From Acetobacteraceae bacterium (GTDB lineage Bacteria > Pseudomonadota > Alphaproteobacteria > Acetobacterales > Acetobacteraceae): a stretch of DNA of 6,289 bases. The translations under genes were made by a program, and so were the position numbers. Location of the stretch: NCBI GenBank assembly GCA_947475475.1, contig CANJOG010000126.1, positions 1 through 6,289 of the forward strand, written 5' to 3'. The notes beneath the pieces were generated by a model. That model did no database searches and was not told the DNA's origin. It saw nothing but the letters and a program-made list of their open reading frames with translations. Each line of letters opens with the position of its first letter. Positions within the stretch are counted from its first letter, which is position 1. Positions 1-5,417 of the stretch are shown here, one piece after another.

Positions 1-882
1 GGATTCGACAATACCTGTGATCATGGCGGTGGCGGCGGTAATGTCGATCAGGCCTTCGGCGTCGCGCGGCAGGTCGAGCGGGCCGACCAGTTCGATGCGG
101 AAATGCGCACCCTCTGTGCGGATGGCGCGCACGCCATAGACCGGGCATTCGATATTGCGTGCCAGCATGCCAAAGAGCGGATTGGTGCGGGCGGGGCGGC
201 CGAAGAAGGAAATCTCACGGCCTCGGCCGAATCGCTGATCCACGAGCATGCCGACATGCGAGCCGGCCCGAAGTGCCGCGACCAGTTCCATGGGGGCAGT
301 GCGGCCGGCCGAGATCAGACGGCCCATGAGCGCGCGGCGGGTGCGGCGGATGCGGCGGGCGAGGTAGCGGTTATTCGGTGTGCGGTAGAGGGCGGCGGCT
401 TCCATGCCGTAGCGCTTGGCGAGGATGGCCGGAAGTTCCCAATTCGCCAGAGGGGCGGAGAACACCAGCGCGGGCTTGCCATCCTCCAGCATGACCTGGA
501 AGGCATCGACCACATCGGGGGGGATCTCGATGCGGGAGGGGGCGAGGCTGCCATCGGCGGCGCGCTCGGGCTGTTCGGCGGCGATGGACTGCATATGCAT
601 GAACTCGGCGCTCATGCGGCCGAGATTGTCCCAGGACTCATGGAGGATTTTCGCCCGCGCTGCGTCCGTTAGATCGGGGAAGGCGTGGCGGATATTCTCC
701 GCGGCGTAGCGATGCGCGGGCAGCAGCGGGCCGAGTGTGCGCAGCACGGCGCCGCCGATGGCGGAGGCGCGGTCGAGCGGCAGGGATTCGATCAGCCAGA
801 TCGCGCCATAGGCGATCAGGTAGATGATGTAGTCGATGGCGGATTTCGCCCGGTGCATCAGGCGAATCAGGGTGCGGCGCAT
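1..882 (-). CDS. lpxXL: Lipid A very-long-chain acyltransferase (LpxXL, LpxL/HtrB family), 3' end outside window
   Basis: Translating inward from ATG 880-882 gives 294 residues with no stop before the window edge; the usual C-terminal part with tryptophans is missing, so perhaps 15-30 residues lie outside. The LpxL/LpxM family transfers a secondary acyl chain from acyl-ACP to lipid A at the inner membrane, and LpxXL members use the C28 chain carried by AcpXL. Seen here: an N-terminal hydrophobic segment (about residues 18-36), an ALYRTPNN block (164-171), VGMLVDQR (210-217) and SFFGRPARTNP (225-235), all typical of the family. The active-site block reads FSAPLANWEL (141-150). The family signature is H-x4-D/E, and here Glu149 is present but the histidine position is Pro144 (codon 451-453). 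The ribosome-binding site is weak, and a palindrome lies 15 nt upstream of the ATG. It is the last gene in view of the acpXL-type operon. Family assignment is firm; activity is uncertain because of Pro144. Confidence 0.88.
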   Translation of the reverse strand, partial: MRRTLIRLMHRAKSAIDYIIYLIAYGAIWLIESLPLDRASAIGGAVLRTLGPLLPAHRYAAENIRHAFPDLTDAARAKILHESWDNLGRMSAEFMHMQSIAAEQPERAADGSLAPSRIEIPPDVVDAFQVMLEDGKPALVFSAPLANWELPAILAKRYGMEAAALYRTPNNRYLARRIRRTRRALMGRLISAGRTAPMELVAALRAGSHVGMLVDQRFGRGREISFFGRPARTNPLFGMLARNIECPVYGVRAIRTEGAHFRIELVGPLDLPRDAEGLIDITAATAMITGIVES

Positions 883-897
883 CGGGGTTATTGGTTC

Positions 898-912
898 ACA
901 ACGTCACGTTGT
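898..912. promoter_or_regulatory. 15-bp perfect palindrome upstream of lpxXL
   Basis: ACAACGT and ACGTTGT flank a single central base (905), giving a perfect 7+1+7 inverted repeat. It lies between the dehydrogenase stop and the lpxXL start, 15 nt before the ATG. It could be an operator half of a two-site element with the palindrome at 921-935, or an RNA hairpin (with the innermost pairs opened to form a loop) covering the lpxXL translation-initiation region. No T-rich run follows, so a classical terminator is not supported. Confidence 0.5.
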
Positions 913-920
913 TGATGCCG

Positions 921-935
921 CGTCACAATGTGACG
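921..935. promoter_or_regulatory. 15-bp perfect palindrome overlapping the dehydrogenase stop codon
   Basis: CGTCACA and TGTGACG flank one central base (928), a perfect 7+1+7 inverted repeat. It includes the stop codon (923-925) and the last codons of the dehydrogenase gene. Its centre is 23 bp from the centre of the palindrome at 898-912, and 896-908 matches the minus strand of 921-933 at 10 of 13 positions, so the two may be related sites. The protein factor, if any, is not recognisable. Confidence 0.45.
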
Positions 936-1945
936 ACAATCTTGCCGAGCACGCGGCGGGATTCCAGACGTTCCAGGCCTTCGCTGAAACGTTCCAGCGG
1001 CACGGTGGTGTCGATCAGCGGGCGGATGCCGCGCGCCATCCAGTCCAATGCCTGCACCTGATTGCGGATGGTGCAGCCGAAGCTGCCGATGATGCGGAGC
1101 TGGCGCTGGAAGAGCTGCATCAGGTTGATATTGGCCGTCACGCCGGAGGTGGAGCCGCAGGTGACCAGGCGGCCGCCCGGCTTGAGGCAGGCGAGGCTGC
1201 CTTCCCAGGTCGAGGCGCCGACATGTTCGAAGACCACATCGACACCTTTCTTGCCTGTCGCGCGGCGGACCGCGCCGGAGAAAGACGTTGTGGTGTAGTT
1301 GATGACGTGATCGGCGCCGAGCGCGCGCACCGGCTCGATCTTCTCGTCCGAGCCGACCGTGGTGATGACGGTGCAGCCCAGAGATTTCGCCATCATGATG
1401 GCGACCGAGCCGATGCCGGAGCCGCCGGCCTGGACCAGGATGGTCTCACCTGGTTGCAGCTTGGCATTGTCGAACAGCATGTGCACGACGGTGCCGAAGG
1501 TGACCTGCGAGGCGCAGGCGTGGTCATGCGGGATGCCGGCGGGGACGGGGATGAGCAGGCGTTCGGGCATGGTGACCAGGCCGCGCGCCAGGCCGTCGAT
1601 ATGGAAGCCCATGATGCCAGCGACGTTTTCGCAAAGATTGTCACGGCCTTCGGTGCAGTAGCGGCAGGTGCCACAGGTCATGGCCGAATAGGGCACGACC
1701 TGCTGGCCCGGCGAGAAGCGGGTGACGCCGTCGCCCACCGAGACCACCTCGGCGGAGGCTTCCACGCCGACCACGATGGGCAGTTTGCGCTGGGCGAAGG
1801 CCATGCCGCGCCAGCCCCAGACGTCGATATGGTTCAGCGCGACCGCCTTGGGGGCGATCAGCACCTCGCCTGGGCCGGGCGGGGCCGGGTCCGGCAGGTC
1901 GGTAATGCGAAGGTCGCGATCGGCGAAAAGTTGCAGGGCACGCAT
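923..1945 (-). CDS. MDR-superfamily zinc-binding dehydrogenase of the VLCFA cluster (possible enoyl reductase)
   Basis: A 340-aa medium-chain dehydrogenase/reductase of normal full length. The N-terminal GroES-like domain (about 1-135) carries a structural-zinc lobe, Cys91-x2-Cys94-x2-Cys97-x7-Cys105. The Rossmann domain has GGSGIG at 174-179 for NAD(P)H. The catalytic-zinc positions are not conserved: the usual cysteine of the first ligand motif is replaced in LNHIDVW (Asn38), and the GHE motif is GVE (60-62), as in quinone oxidoreductases and MDR-type enoyl reductases. The ATG lies 3 nt after the preceding ketosynthase stop, so the two are probably translationally coupled. Rhizobial acpXL clusters have an alcohol-dehydrogenase-like gene (adh2XL) at the same place. 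Its reaction is unproven. It is the only reductase in the window, so reduction of trans-2-enoyl-AcpXL is a reasonable inference. Confidence 0.88.
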   Translation of the reverse strand: MRALQLFADRDLRITDLPDPAPPGPGEVLIAPKAVALNHIDVWGWRGMAFAQRKLPIVVGVEASAEVVSVGDGVTRFSPGQQVVPYSAMTCGTCRYCTEGRDNLCENVAGIMGFHIDGLARGLVTMPERLLIPVPAGIPHDHACASQVTFGTVVHMLFDNAKLQPGETILVQAGGSGIGSVAIMMAKSLGCTVITTVGSDEKIEPVRALGADHVINYTTTSFSGAVRRATGKKGVDVVFEHVGASTWEGSLACLKPGGRLVTCGSTSGVTANINLMQLFQRQLRIIGSFGCTIRNQVQALDWMARGIRPLIDTTVPLERFSEGLERLESRRVLGKIVVTL

Positions 1946-1948
1946 GGG

Positions 1949-3205
1949 TCAGACTGGCTCCCGTGACAGCAGCAGGCTGACATTCTGGCCGCCAAAGCCG
2001 AAGGAATTGGACATGACATGTTTCAGGCCGGTGACCGGACGCGCCACATTCGGCACCACGTCGAGCGGGATGGCGGGGTCGGATTCGGCATAGTTGATGG
2101 TGGGCGGCAGGATCTGGTTTTGCAGGGTGAGCAGGGAGATGACCGCCTCGATCGCGCCGGCGGCCGAGAGTGTGTGGCCGATCATGGACTTGTTCGAGCT
2201 GATCGGCAGCGATCCGGCGCGCGCGCCAAACACTGCGGTGAGGCCGAGACATTCCATCTTGTCATTCTCGGGCGTGCTGGTGCCATGGGCGTTGATATAG
2301 CCGATATCGTCAGGCGTGAGGCCGGCGGAGCTGATCGAGGCGTGCATCGCCGCGATGATGGCGGCGCCATCGGGATTGGAGCGGGTGCGGTGGAAGGTAT
2401 CGGCGCGTTCGCCGAAGCCGGAGATCACGCCGAGGATGGTGGCTCCGCGGGCGCGTGCATGGTCCAGCGTTTCGAGTACCAGCGCGCCGGCCCCTTCGGC
2501 CATGATGAAACCGTCACGGCCCTTGGCGAAGGGGCGGGCGGCTTCCTGCGGTCGGTCGTTGCGGGTGGACAGGGCCGAGAGCAGGGAGAAGCGGATCAGC
2601 GATTCCTCGGTGACCGAGCCGTCCGAGCCGATGGCCAGCGCCATATCGGCCTCGCCACGTTGCAATGCCTCGGCGGCGAGCTGGATGGCGGTCGCACCGG
2701 AGGCACAGGCGGTGGACAGGCTGATCGGCGAGCCCTGGGCGCCGAAGCGCTCGGTCAGGTTCTGGGCGATGGTGCCGAACAGGAAGGGTTCGTATTCATC
2801 GGCATGGCCGGTGGCGGCCTCGACCATTTCCTCGGTCGAGGCCGTGCCAGGGTGTTTCACGCGGCGGGCAACGTCCATGCGGGTGGTCCAGTCCATCTCG
2901 ACGGGCGGGACGGCGAGGAAGAGCGGGCCGGGGAAATTGCCCTCGCTGATACCAGACTGCCCGATGGCTTCCTCGGCGGCGATGCGGGCCAGTTCCTCGG
3001 TCAGATGCGCGGCATGGCGATGCGATCCGAGATAGTCGATCGTGCCGGCGATGGTGGTGCGCAGGCCGGCGGTGGGGAAGCGGGTGATTGGCTTGATGCC
3101 GCTCTCACCAGCGATCAGGCGGCGCCAGTTGGTTTCCTGGCCGATGCCGAGCGAGGTGACGATGCCCATGCCGGTGACGACGATCGTGGGCCAGGTGCTG
3201 CTCAT
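1949..3205 (-). CDS. fabF1XL: Beta-ketoacyl-ACP synthase II, FabF type, catalytically complete (VLCFA elongation)
   Basis: A condensing enzyme of the thiolase fold, 418 aa from ATG 3203-3205. It would join malonyl-ACP to the growing acyl chain in the cytoplasm. All catalytic residues are visible: nucleophile Cys167 in STACASGA, His307 in NAHGTSTPEND, Lys339 and His344 in SNKSMIGHT, and the C-terminal SNSFGFGGQN glycine-rich loop. An in-frame TTG at 3220 would add five residues and overlap the upstream gene, but the ATG at 3205 has a strong GAGGAG at 3213-3218 with 7-nt spacing, so I chose it. It follows the degenerate homologue at 3217-4419 by 11 nt, which suggests co-translation and a heterodimer. 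Its place next to the dehydrogenase matches fabF1XL of rhizobial clusters; the exact numbering of the paralogue is from memory of gene order. Confidence 0.93.
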   Translation of the reverse strand: MSSTWPTIVVTGMGIVTSLGIGQETNWRRLIAGESGIKPITRFPTAGLRTTIAGTIDYLGSHRHAAHLTEELARIAAEEAIGQSGISEGNFPGPLFLAVPPVEMDWTTRMDVARRVKHPGTASTEEMVEAATGHADEYEPFLFGTIAQNLTERFGAQGSPISLSTACASGATAIQLAAEALQRGEADMALAIGSDGSVTEESLIRFSLLSALSTRNDRPQEAARPFAKGRDGFIMAEGAGALVLETLDHARARGATILGVISGFGERADTFHRTRSNPDGAAIIAAMHASISSAGLTPDDIGYINAHGTSTPENDKMECLGLTAVFGARAGSLPISSNKSMIGHTLSAAGAIEAVISLLTLQNQILPPTINYAESDPAIPLDVVPNVARPVTGLKHVMSNSFGFGGQNVSLLLSREPV

Positions 3206-3212
3206 GGCGGGG

Positions 3213-3218
3213 CTCCTC
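3213..3218 (-). promoter_or_regulatory. Shine-Dalgarno GAGGAG deciding the fabF start
   Basis: GAGGAG on the minus strand overlaps the TGA stop of the upstream ketosynthase homologue (3217-3219) and lies 7 nt before ATG 3203-3205. This is the best ribosome-binding site in the operon and favours the ATG at 3205 over the overlapping TTG at 3220. Confidence 0.7.
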
Positions 3219-4419
3219 AAAGACCGGTGACGAGGGCGAGGGCCTCGCCGCGGCGCTGGCCGAAGCCGGTGACCAGGAACTGGGTGATGGGCGCGGAGGC
3301 AGGGCGCTCAATGCCGGAAGCGTCGAAGGGCGGGTAGAAGCCGCCGCGCGCGCTGGCGATGGCGGCGAGCGCGATATTGGCGACGAATTGTGCCTCGACT
3401 GCATGGCCGATCATGCTGCCGGTGGCGCGCACATAGATGTCGTGTTTCGCCGCCAGCAGGTCGAGAAATTCGCGTTCGGCCGAGGTGGCGGGCTCGGCGC
3501 CGGAAGCGCCAGAGATCACGCCGATCGGGCCGGTGGCGAGATACGGGGCGAATGTCTCGAACTGGCGCATCGCCTCGGCGGCGGCCTCGCCGGCACCGCG
3601 GCGGGACATGCCGGAGGTGGCGGTGACCAGGCGGGCCTGGCCGGCGGCGCCGCGCCCTTTCGCATGGTCCGGGTCTTCGAGGACGAGGAAGGCGCCGAGG
3701 CTGCCCAGCGCGAAGCCGGGAGACTCGCCGCGCTGCCAGACTGGCTTGTGAGCGCCGGTGAGGATCTGGTTGCCAGCGCCATAGAGCATCATCATGTCCG
3801 AACGCGCCGCATTGGCCGAGCCGCCGACCAGAGCGAGGTCAATCTGGCCGGAGGCCAAGCGCGCGGCGGCGGTGCGGATGGCGTCGGCACCGCTGGATTC
3901 CTCGCCCATGAAGGTGCGCGAGGAGCCGCGCACGCCATGGACGATGGAGATGCTGCCGGCCAGCAGGTTGGAGAGCTGGGCGAGGAAGAGGGTCGGGCGC
4001 AGATCGGCGCCGAGGCGTTCGTTCAGGAAGGGGCCGGGCTCGGTATTGCCGGTGGCCAGCGCATTGGCGATGGCGGTGTCAACGGCGATGTCGCGCTCGC
4101 CGCCGCCGGCGGCCACGATCATATGGGTGCGGCCAAGCAGCTCGGCATTGCCGGTCACGCCTGCGGAGGACAGCGCCATACCGGCGGCATAGGTGCCGAT
4201 GCGCTGCCAGGGCTCCATCTGCCGCTGGTCGCCCTTTTTGGGAATCTGGAGGTCGAAATTGACCGCGGTCAGCGGATGGATCGGATGCGGCGCAAAGCCC
4301 TGCTCATCCAGCGTCGGGCGCGGGCCAGCCGGGTCGGTGAGGCGGTTCCAGTGATCGGTCGTACCCTCGCCGAGTGAGGAGAGCATGCCGATGCCAGTGA
4401 TCCAGACGTCGCGCTTCAT
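3217..4419 (-). CDS. fabF2XL: Degenerate beta-ketoacyl synthase homologue, chain-length-factor-like
   Basis: A 400-aa full-length ketosynthase fold without the catalytic set. The N-terminus (DVWITGIGMLSSLGEG) is typical of FabF-like proteins. Where the active partner has TACASGA, this one has GEESSGA, putting Glu174 (codon 3898-3900) at the nucleophile position. The NAHGTST histidine motif is replaced by a VISGASGAEPAT stretch (301-312). The lysine of SNKSMIGH is also lost, while GSMIGH (334-339) is kept. It therefore cannot condense by the normal mechanism. In type II polyketide systems such Cys-less subunits (KS-beta, chain-length factors) pair with an active KS and shape the chain-length tunnel. 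The neighbouring FabF is 11 nt downstream. Inference: this pair sets the C26-C30 length of the lipid A chain. An alternative is a decarboxylating initiation role, as in KSQ (Cys to Gln). Position after the dehydratase matches fabF2XL. Confidence 0.88.
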   Translation of the reverse strand: MKRDVWITGIGMLSSLGEGTTDHWNRLTDPAGPRPTLDEQGFAPHPIHPLTAVNFDLQIPKKGDQRQMEPWQRIGTYAAGMALSSAGVTGNAELLGRTHMIVAAGGGERDIAVDTAIANALATGNTEPGPFLNERLGADLRPTLFLAQLSNLLAGSISIVHGVRGSSRTFMGEESSGADAIRTAAARLASGQIDLALVGGSANAARSDMMMLYGAGNQILTGAHKPVWQRGESPGFALGSLGAFLVLEDPDHAKGRGAAGQARLVTATSGMSRRGAGEAAAEAMRQFETFAPYLATGPIGVISGASGAEPATSAEREFLDLLAAKHDIYVRATGSMIGHAVEAQFVANIALAAIASARGGFYPPFDASGIERPASAPITQFLVTGFGQRRGEALALVTGL

Positions 4420-4518
4420 GCGATGGTCGCCTCATTGGAAGAGGGCCCGGCGGCGGTGGCCGCCAGCTTTGATAAAATCCGTGACGGCTGGGGGCAGCCG
4501 CGAAATGTCAGCCTCCCT
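4420..4518 (-). other. 99-nt intergenic gap with two hairpins (4485-4500 and 4452-4464)
   Basis: This is the only sizeable gap between genes inside the operon. On the transcript, CGGCTG/CAGCCG with a four-base loop (4485-4500) is followed by a short A+T-rich patch (4468-4479) and then GGCGG/CCGCC with a three-base loop (4452-4464). There is no U-run after either stem, so neither is a classical terminator. Neither a convincing promoter nor an ORF with a start codon was found. The hairpins could act in mRNA processing or differential stability between the ACP-dehydratase part and the condensing-enzyme part. Confidence 0.4.
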
Positions 4519-4995
4519 TTAAGCCTCGGCTGGCGGGGCGGGAAGCCCGATCTCGGCAGCGCGGGCCAGCATCTGGCCGCGCAGTTCGGCGGGAAACTCG
4601 GTGACGCGGAAGAACAGCTCGGCGTCGCAGATTTTCTTGCCCCCGGCGGTGATGGCGGCCTTGGTGGCGCCATAGCCATTGCCCTCACCATCCAGCGTGG
4701 CGGTGATGTCGAGTTTCGTGCCAGGTGGGACGAAAGTACGGAAGCTGGCCTGCTTGACCTTGGCCAGGAAGGGCATGCGGGTGAATCCGTTGCGCGCCAG
4801 CAGGAGATAGCCGGACGCCTGGGCCATGGTTTCGACCAGCAGCACGCCGGGGACCAGCGGATGGCCGGGGAAATGCCCCTCGAAGACCGGGCTTGCATCG
4901 GGGACAGTGGAGGCGACGGTTATGCGTTCGGGCCCGGATGCGCCGGCATCCAGGCTCAACACGCGATCCACCATCGAGAAATATTCAAGACGCAT
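4519..4995 (-). CDS. fabZXL: 3-hydroxyacyl-ACP dehydratase, FabZ type (VLCFA cluster)
   Basis: A 158-aa hot-dog-fold dehydratase that would convert 3-hydroxyacyl-AcpXL to trans-2-enoyl-AcpXL during elongation. The signature GHFPGHPLVPGVLLVETMAQ (40-59) contains the catalytic His41 and Glu55 at the usual 14-residue spacing. Glutamate rather than aspartate marks FabZ and not the isomerising FabA. It is slightly longer than typical FabZ (about 145-150 aa) because of a C-terminal Ala/Pro-rich tail. The start MRLEYFSMVDR resembles the N-terminus of related proteins, which favours ATG 4993-4995 over the internal Met8, although no clear Shine-Dalgarno is present. It follows the ACP gene by 39 nt, which include a short hairpin. 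Function is well supported; dedication to the C28 pathway rests on gene context. Confidence 0.93.
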   Translation of the reverse strand: MRLEYFSMVDRVLSLDAGASGPERITVASTVPDASPVFEGHFPGHPLVPGVLLVETMAQASGYLLLARNGFTRMPFLAKVKQASFRTFVPPGTKLDITATLDGEGNGYGATKAAITAGGKKICDAELFFRVTEFPAELRGQMLARAAEIGLPAPPAEA

Positions 4996-5013
4996 TGGAA
5001 GTTGTCCCGGCGG

Positions 5014-5027
5014 GGCCGTTCCCGGCC
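5014..5027 (-). other. Short GNRA-loop hairpin between acpXL and fabZ
   Basis: On the transcript this reads GGCCG, GGAA, CGGCC: a five-pair GC stem closed by a GNRA-class tetraloop, in the 39-nt gap after the ACP stop. No U-run follows, so complete termination is unlikely. It may protect the ACP-coding part of the message from 3' decay, consistent with a need for more ACP than enzymes. The function is inferred only. Confidence 0.35.
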
Positions 5028-5034
5028 GCGCCGC

Positions 5035-5313
5035 TCAGCCCTTGGCCGCCACCAGCGCGTCGATCTTCTCCACCAGCTTGGACATGATGAAGAAATCCTG
5101 CGCCTGCGCCTCGCCGGCATTCACCTTCTGCATCCAGTCCTCGAAGGGAATGTTGATGCCGAATTTCTTGTCCAGCGCGAAGACGACATCGAGGAAGTCC
5201 AGGCTGTCGATGCCGAGATCGTCGATGACATGGCTCTCAGGCTTGATATCGTCGAGCGGGATATCCGCGTTCTCGGCAATGATCTTGGCGACATCTTCGA
5301 AGGCGACAGCCAT
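5035..5313 (-). CDS. acpXL: Specialised acyl carrier protein for very-long-chain fatty acids (AcpXL)
   Basis: A 92-aa acidic carrier protein in the cytoplasm that holds the growing acyl chain on a 4'-phosphopantetheine arm and donates it to LpxXL. The attachment site is Ser37 in DDLGIDSLDFLD (31-42). It is longer than housekeeping AcpP (about 78 aa), and the extended second half, with an Ile-Pro-Phe-Glu-Asp-Trp segment (54-59) and a DFF block (73-75) before the last helix, fits rhizobial AcpXL rather than AcpP. The ATG at 5311-5313 is preceded by AAGGG (5321-5325) with 7-nt spacing. It is the first gene of the cluster, following a 104-nt gap with a candidate promoter and a leader hairpin. Assignment to AcpXL is supported by sequence features and by the five cluster genes that follow. 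Confidence 0.95.
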   Translation of the reverse strand: MAVAFEDVAKIIAENADIPLDDIKPESHVIDDLGIDSLDFLDVVFALDKKFGINIPFEDWMQKVNAGEAQAQDFFIMSKLVEKIDALVAAKG

Positions 5314-5335
5314 GGGTTAGCCCTTGTGTGCGAGG

Positions 5336-5354
5336 CGGCGGGCGACTCCCGCCG
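5336..5354 (-). other. Stem-loop in the acpXL leader
   Basis: CGGCGGG pairs perfectly with CCCGCCG around a five-base loop (5343-5347), a seven-pair all-GC stem ending 22 nt before the acpXL ATG. It lies after the candidate promoter, so it would be in the 5' leader. It could stabilise the mRNA or, for read-through from the transporter gene, act as a weak terminator; no U-run follows, which makes a strong terminator unlikely. Confidence 0.45.
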
Positions 5355-5366
5355 AATGTTGAGACA

Positions 5367-5396
5367 ATGGTAGCCCCTGCAACCCCTTATGGACAA
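5367..5396 (-). promoter_or_regulatory. Candidate sigma-70-type promoter for the acpXL operon
   Basis: On the minus strand, TTGTCC (5391-5396) and TACCAT (5367-5372) are separated by 18 nt, each matching the consensus at 4 of 6 positions. The position, in the only gap upstream of acpXL and giving a leader of roughly 45-50 nt, is sensible. The match is modest, and the operon could also be read from the transporter promoter. Confidence 0.3.
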
Positions 5397-5417
5397 GTCA
5401 GCGGCAGGTACGGGCTC

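Noticed and set aside
921..935. CRP/FNR-type binding site
   Set aside because: The TCACA and TGTGA halves are in the wrong order and one base apart, not TGTGA-N6-TCACA or TTGAT-N4-ATCAA.
3206..3220. TTG start at 3220 for FabF, overlapping the upstream stop
   Set aside because: The ATG at 3205 has a strong GAGGAG at 7-nt spacing, and the five extra residues do not belong to the conserved fold.
836..3337. Long plus-strand ORFs at 836-1966 and 2018-3337
   Set aside because: They are antisense to the MDR and FabF genes, their translations are low-complexity Gly/Ala/Asp/Arg-rich text without recognisable domains, and they arise from the GC-rich codon pattern of the real minus-strand genes.
3388..4377. 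Long plus-strand ORF opposite the chain-length-factor-like gene
   Set aside because: It has no recognisable motif and is Gly/Ala/Arg-rich, whereas the minus strand encodes a clear ketosynthase fold.
4465..4512. Internal promoter in the gap before the chain-length-factor-like gene (CTGACA and an A+T-rich TTTTAT)
   Set aside because: The spacing between the two boxes is 28 nt, far too long for a sigma-70-type promoter.
4416..4898. Minus-strand ORF overlapping the FabZ gene and running to the next start codon
   Set aside because: It is a shifted reading frame of the FabZ gene; its Ser/Arg/Pro-rich product shows no domain, while the FabZ frame has the full catalytic signature.
923..5313. Aryl polyene or aromatic type II polyketide cluster, because of the KS/CLF-like pair
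   Set aside because: The 92-aa ACP fits AcpXL, the terminal gene is an LpxXL-type acyltransferase, and there is no ketoreductase, cyclase or AMP ligase; the gene order is that of the lipid A VLCFA cluster.
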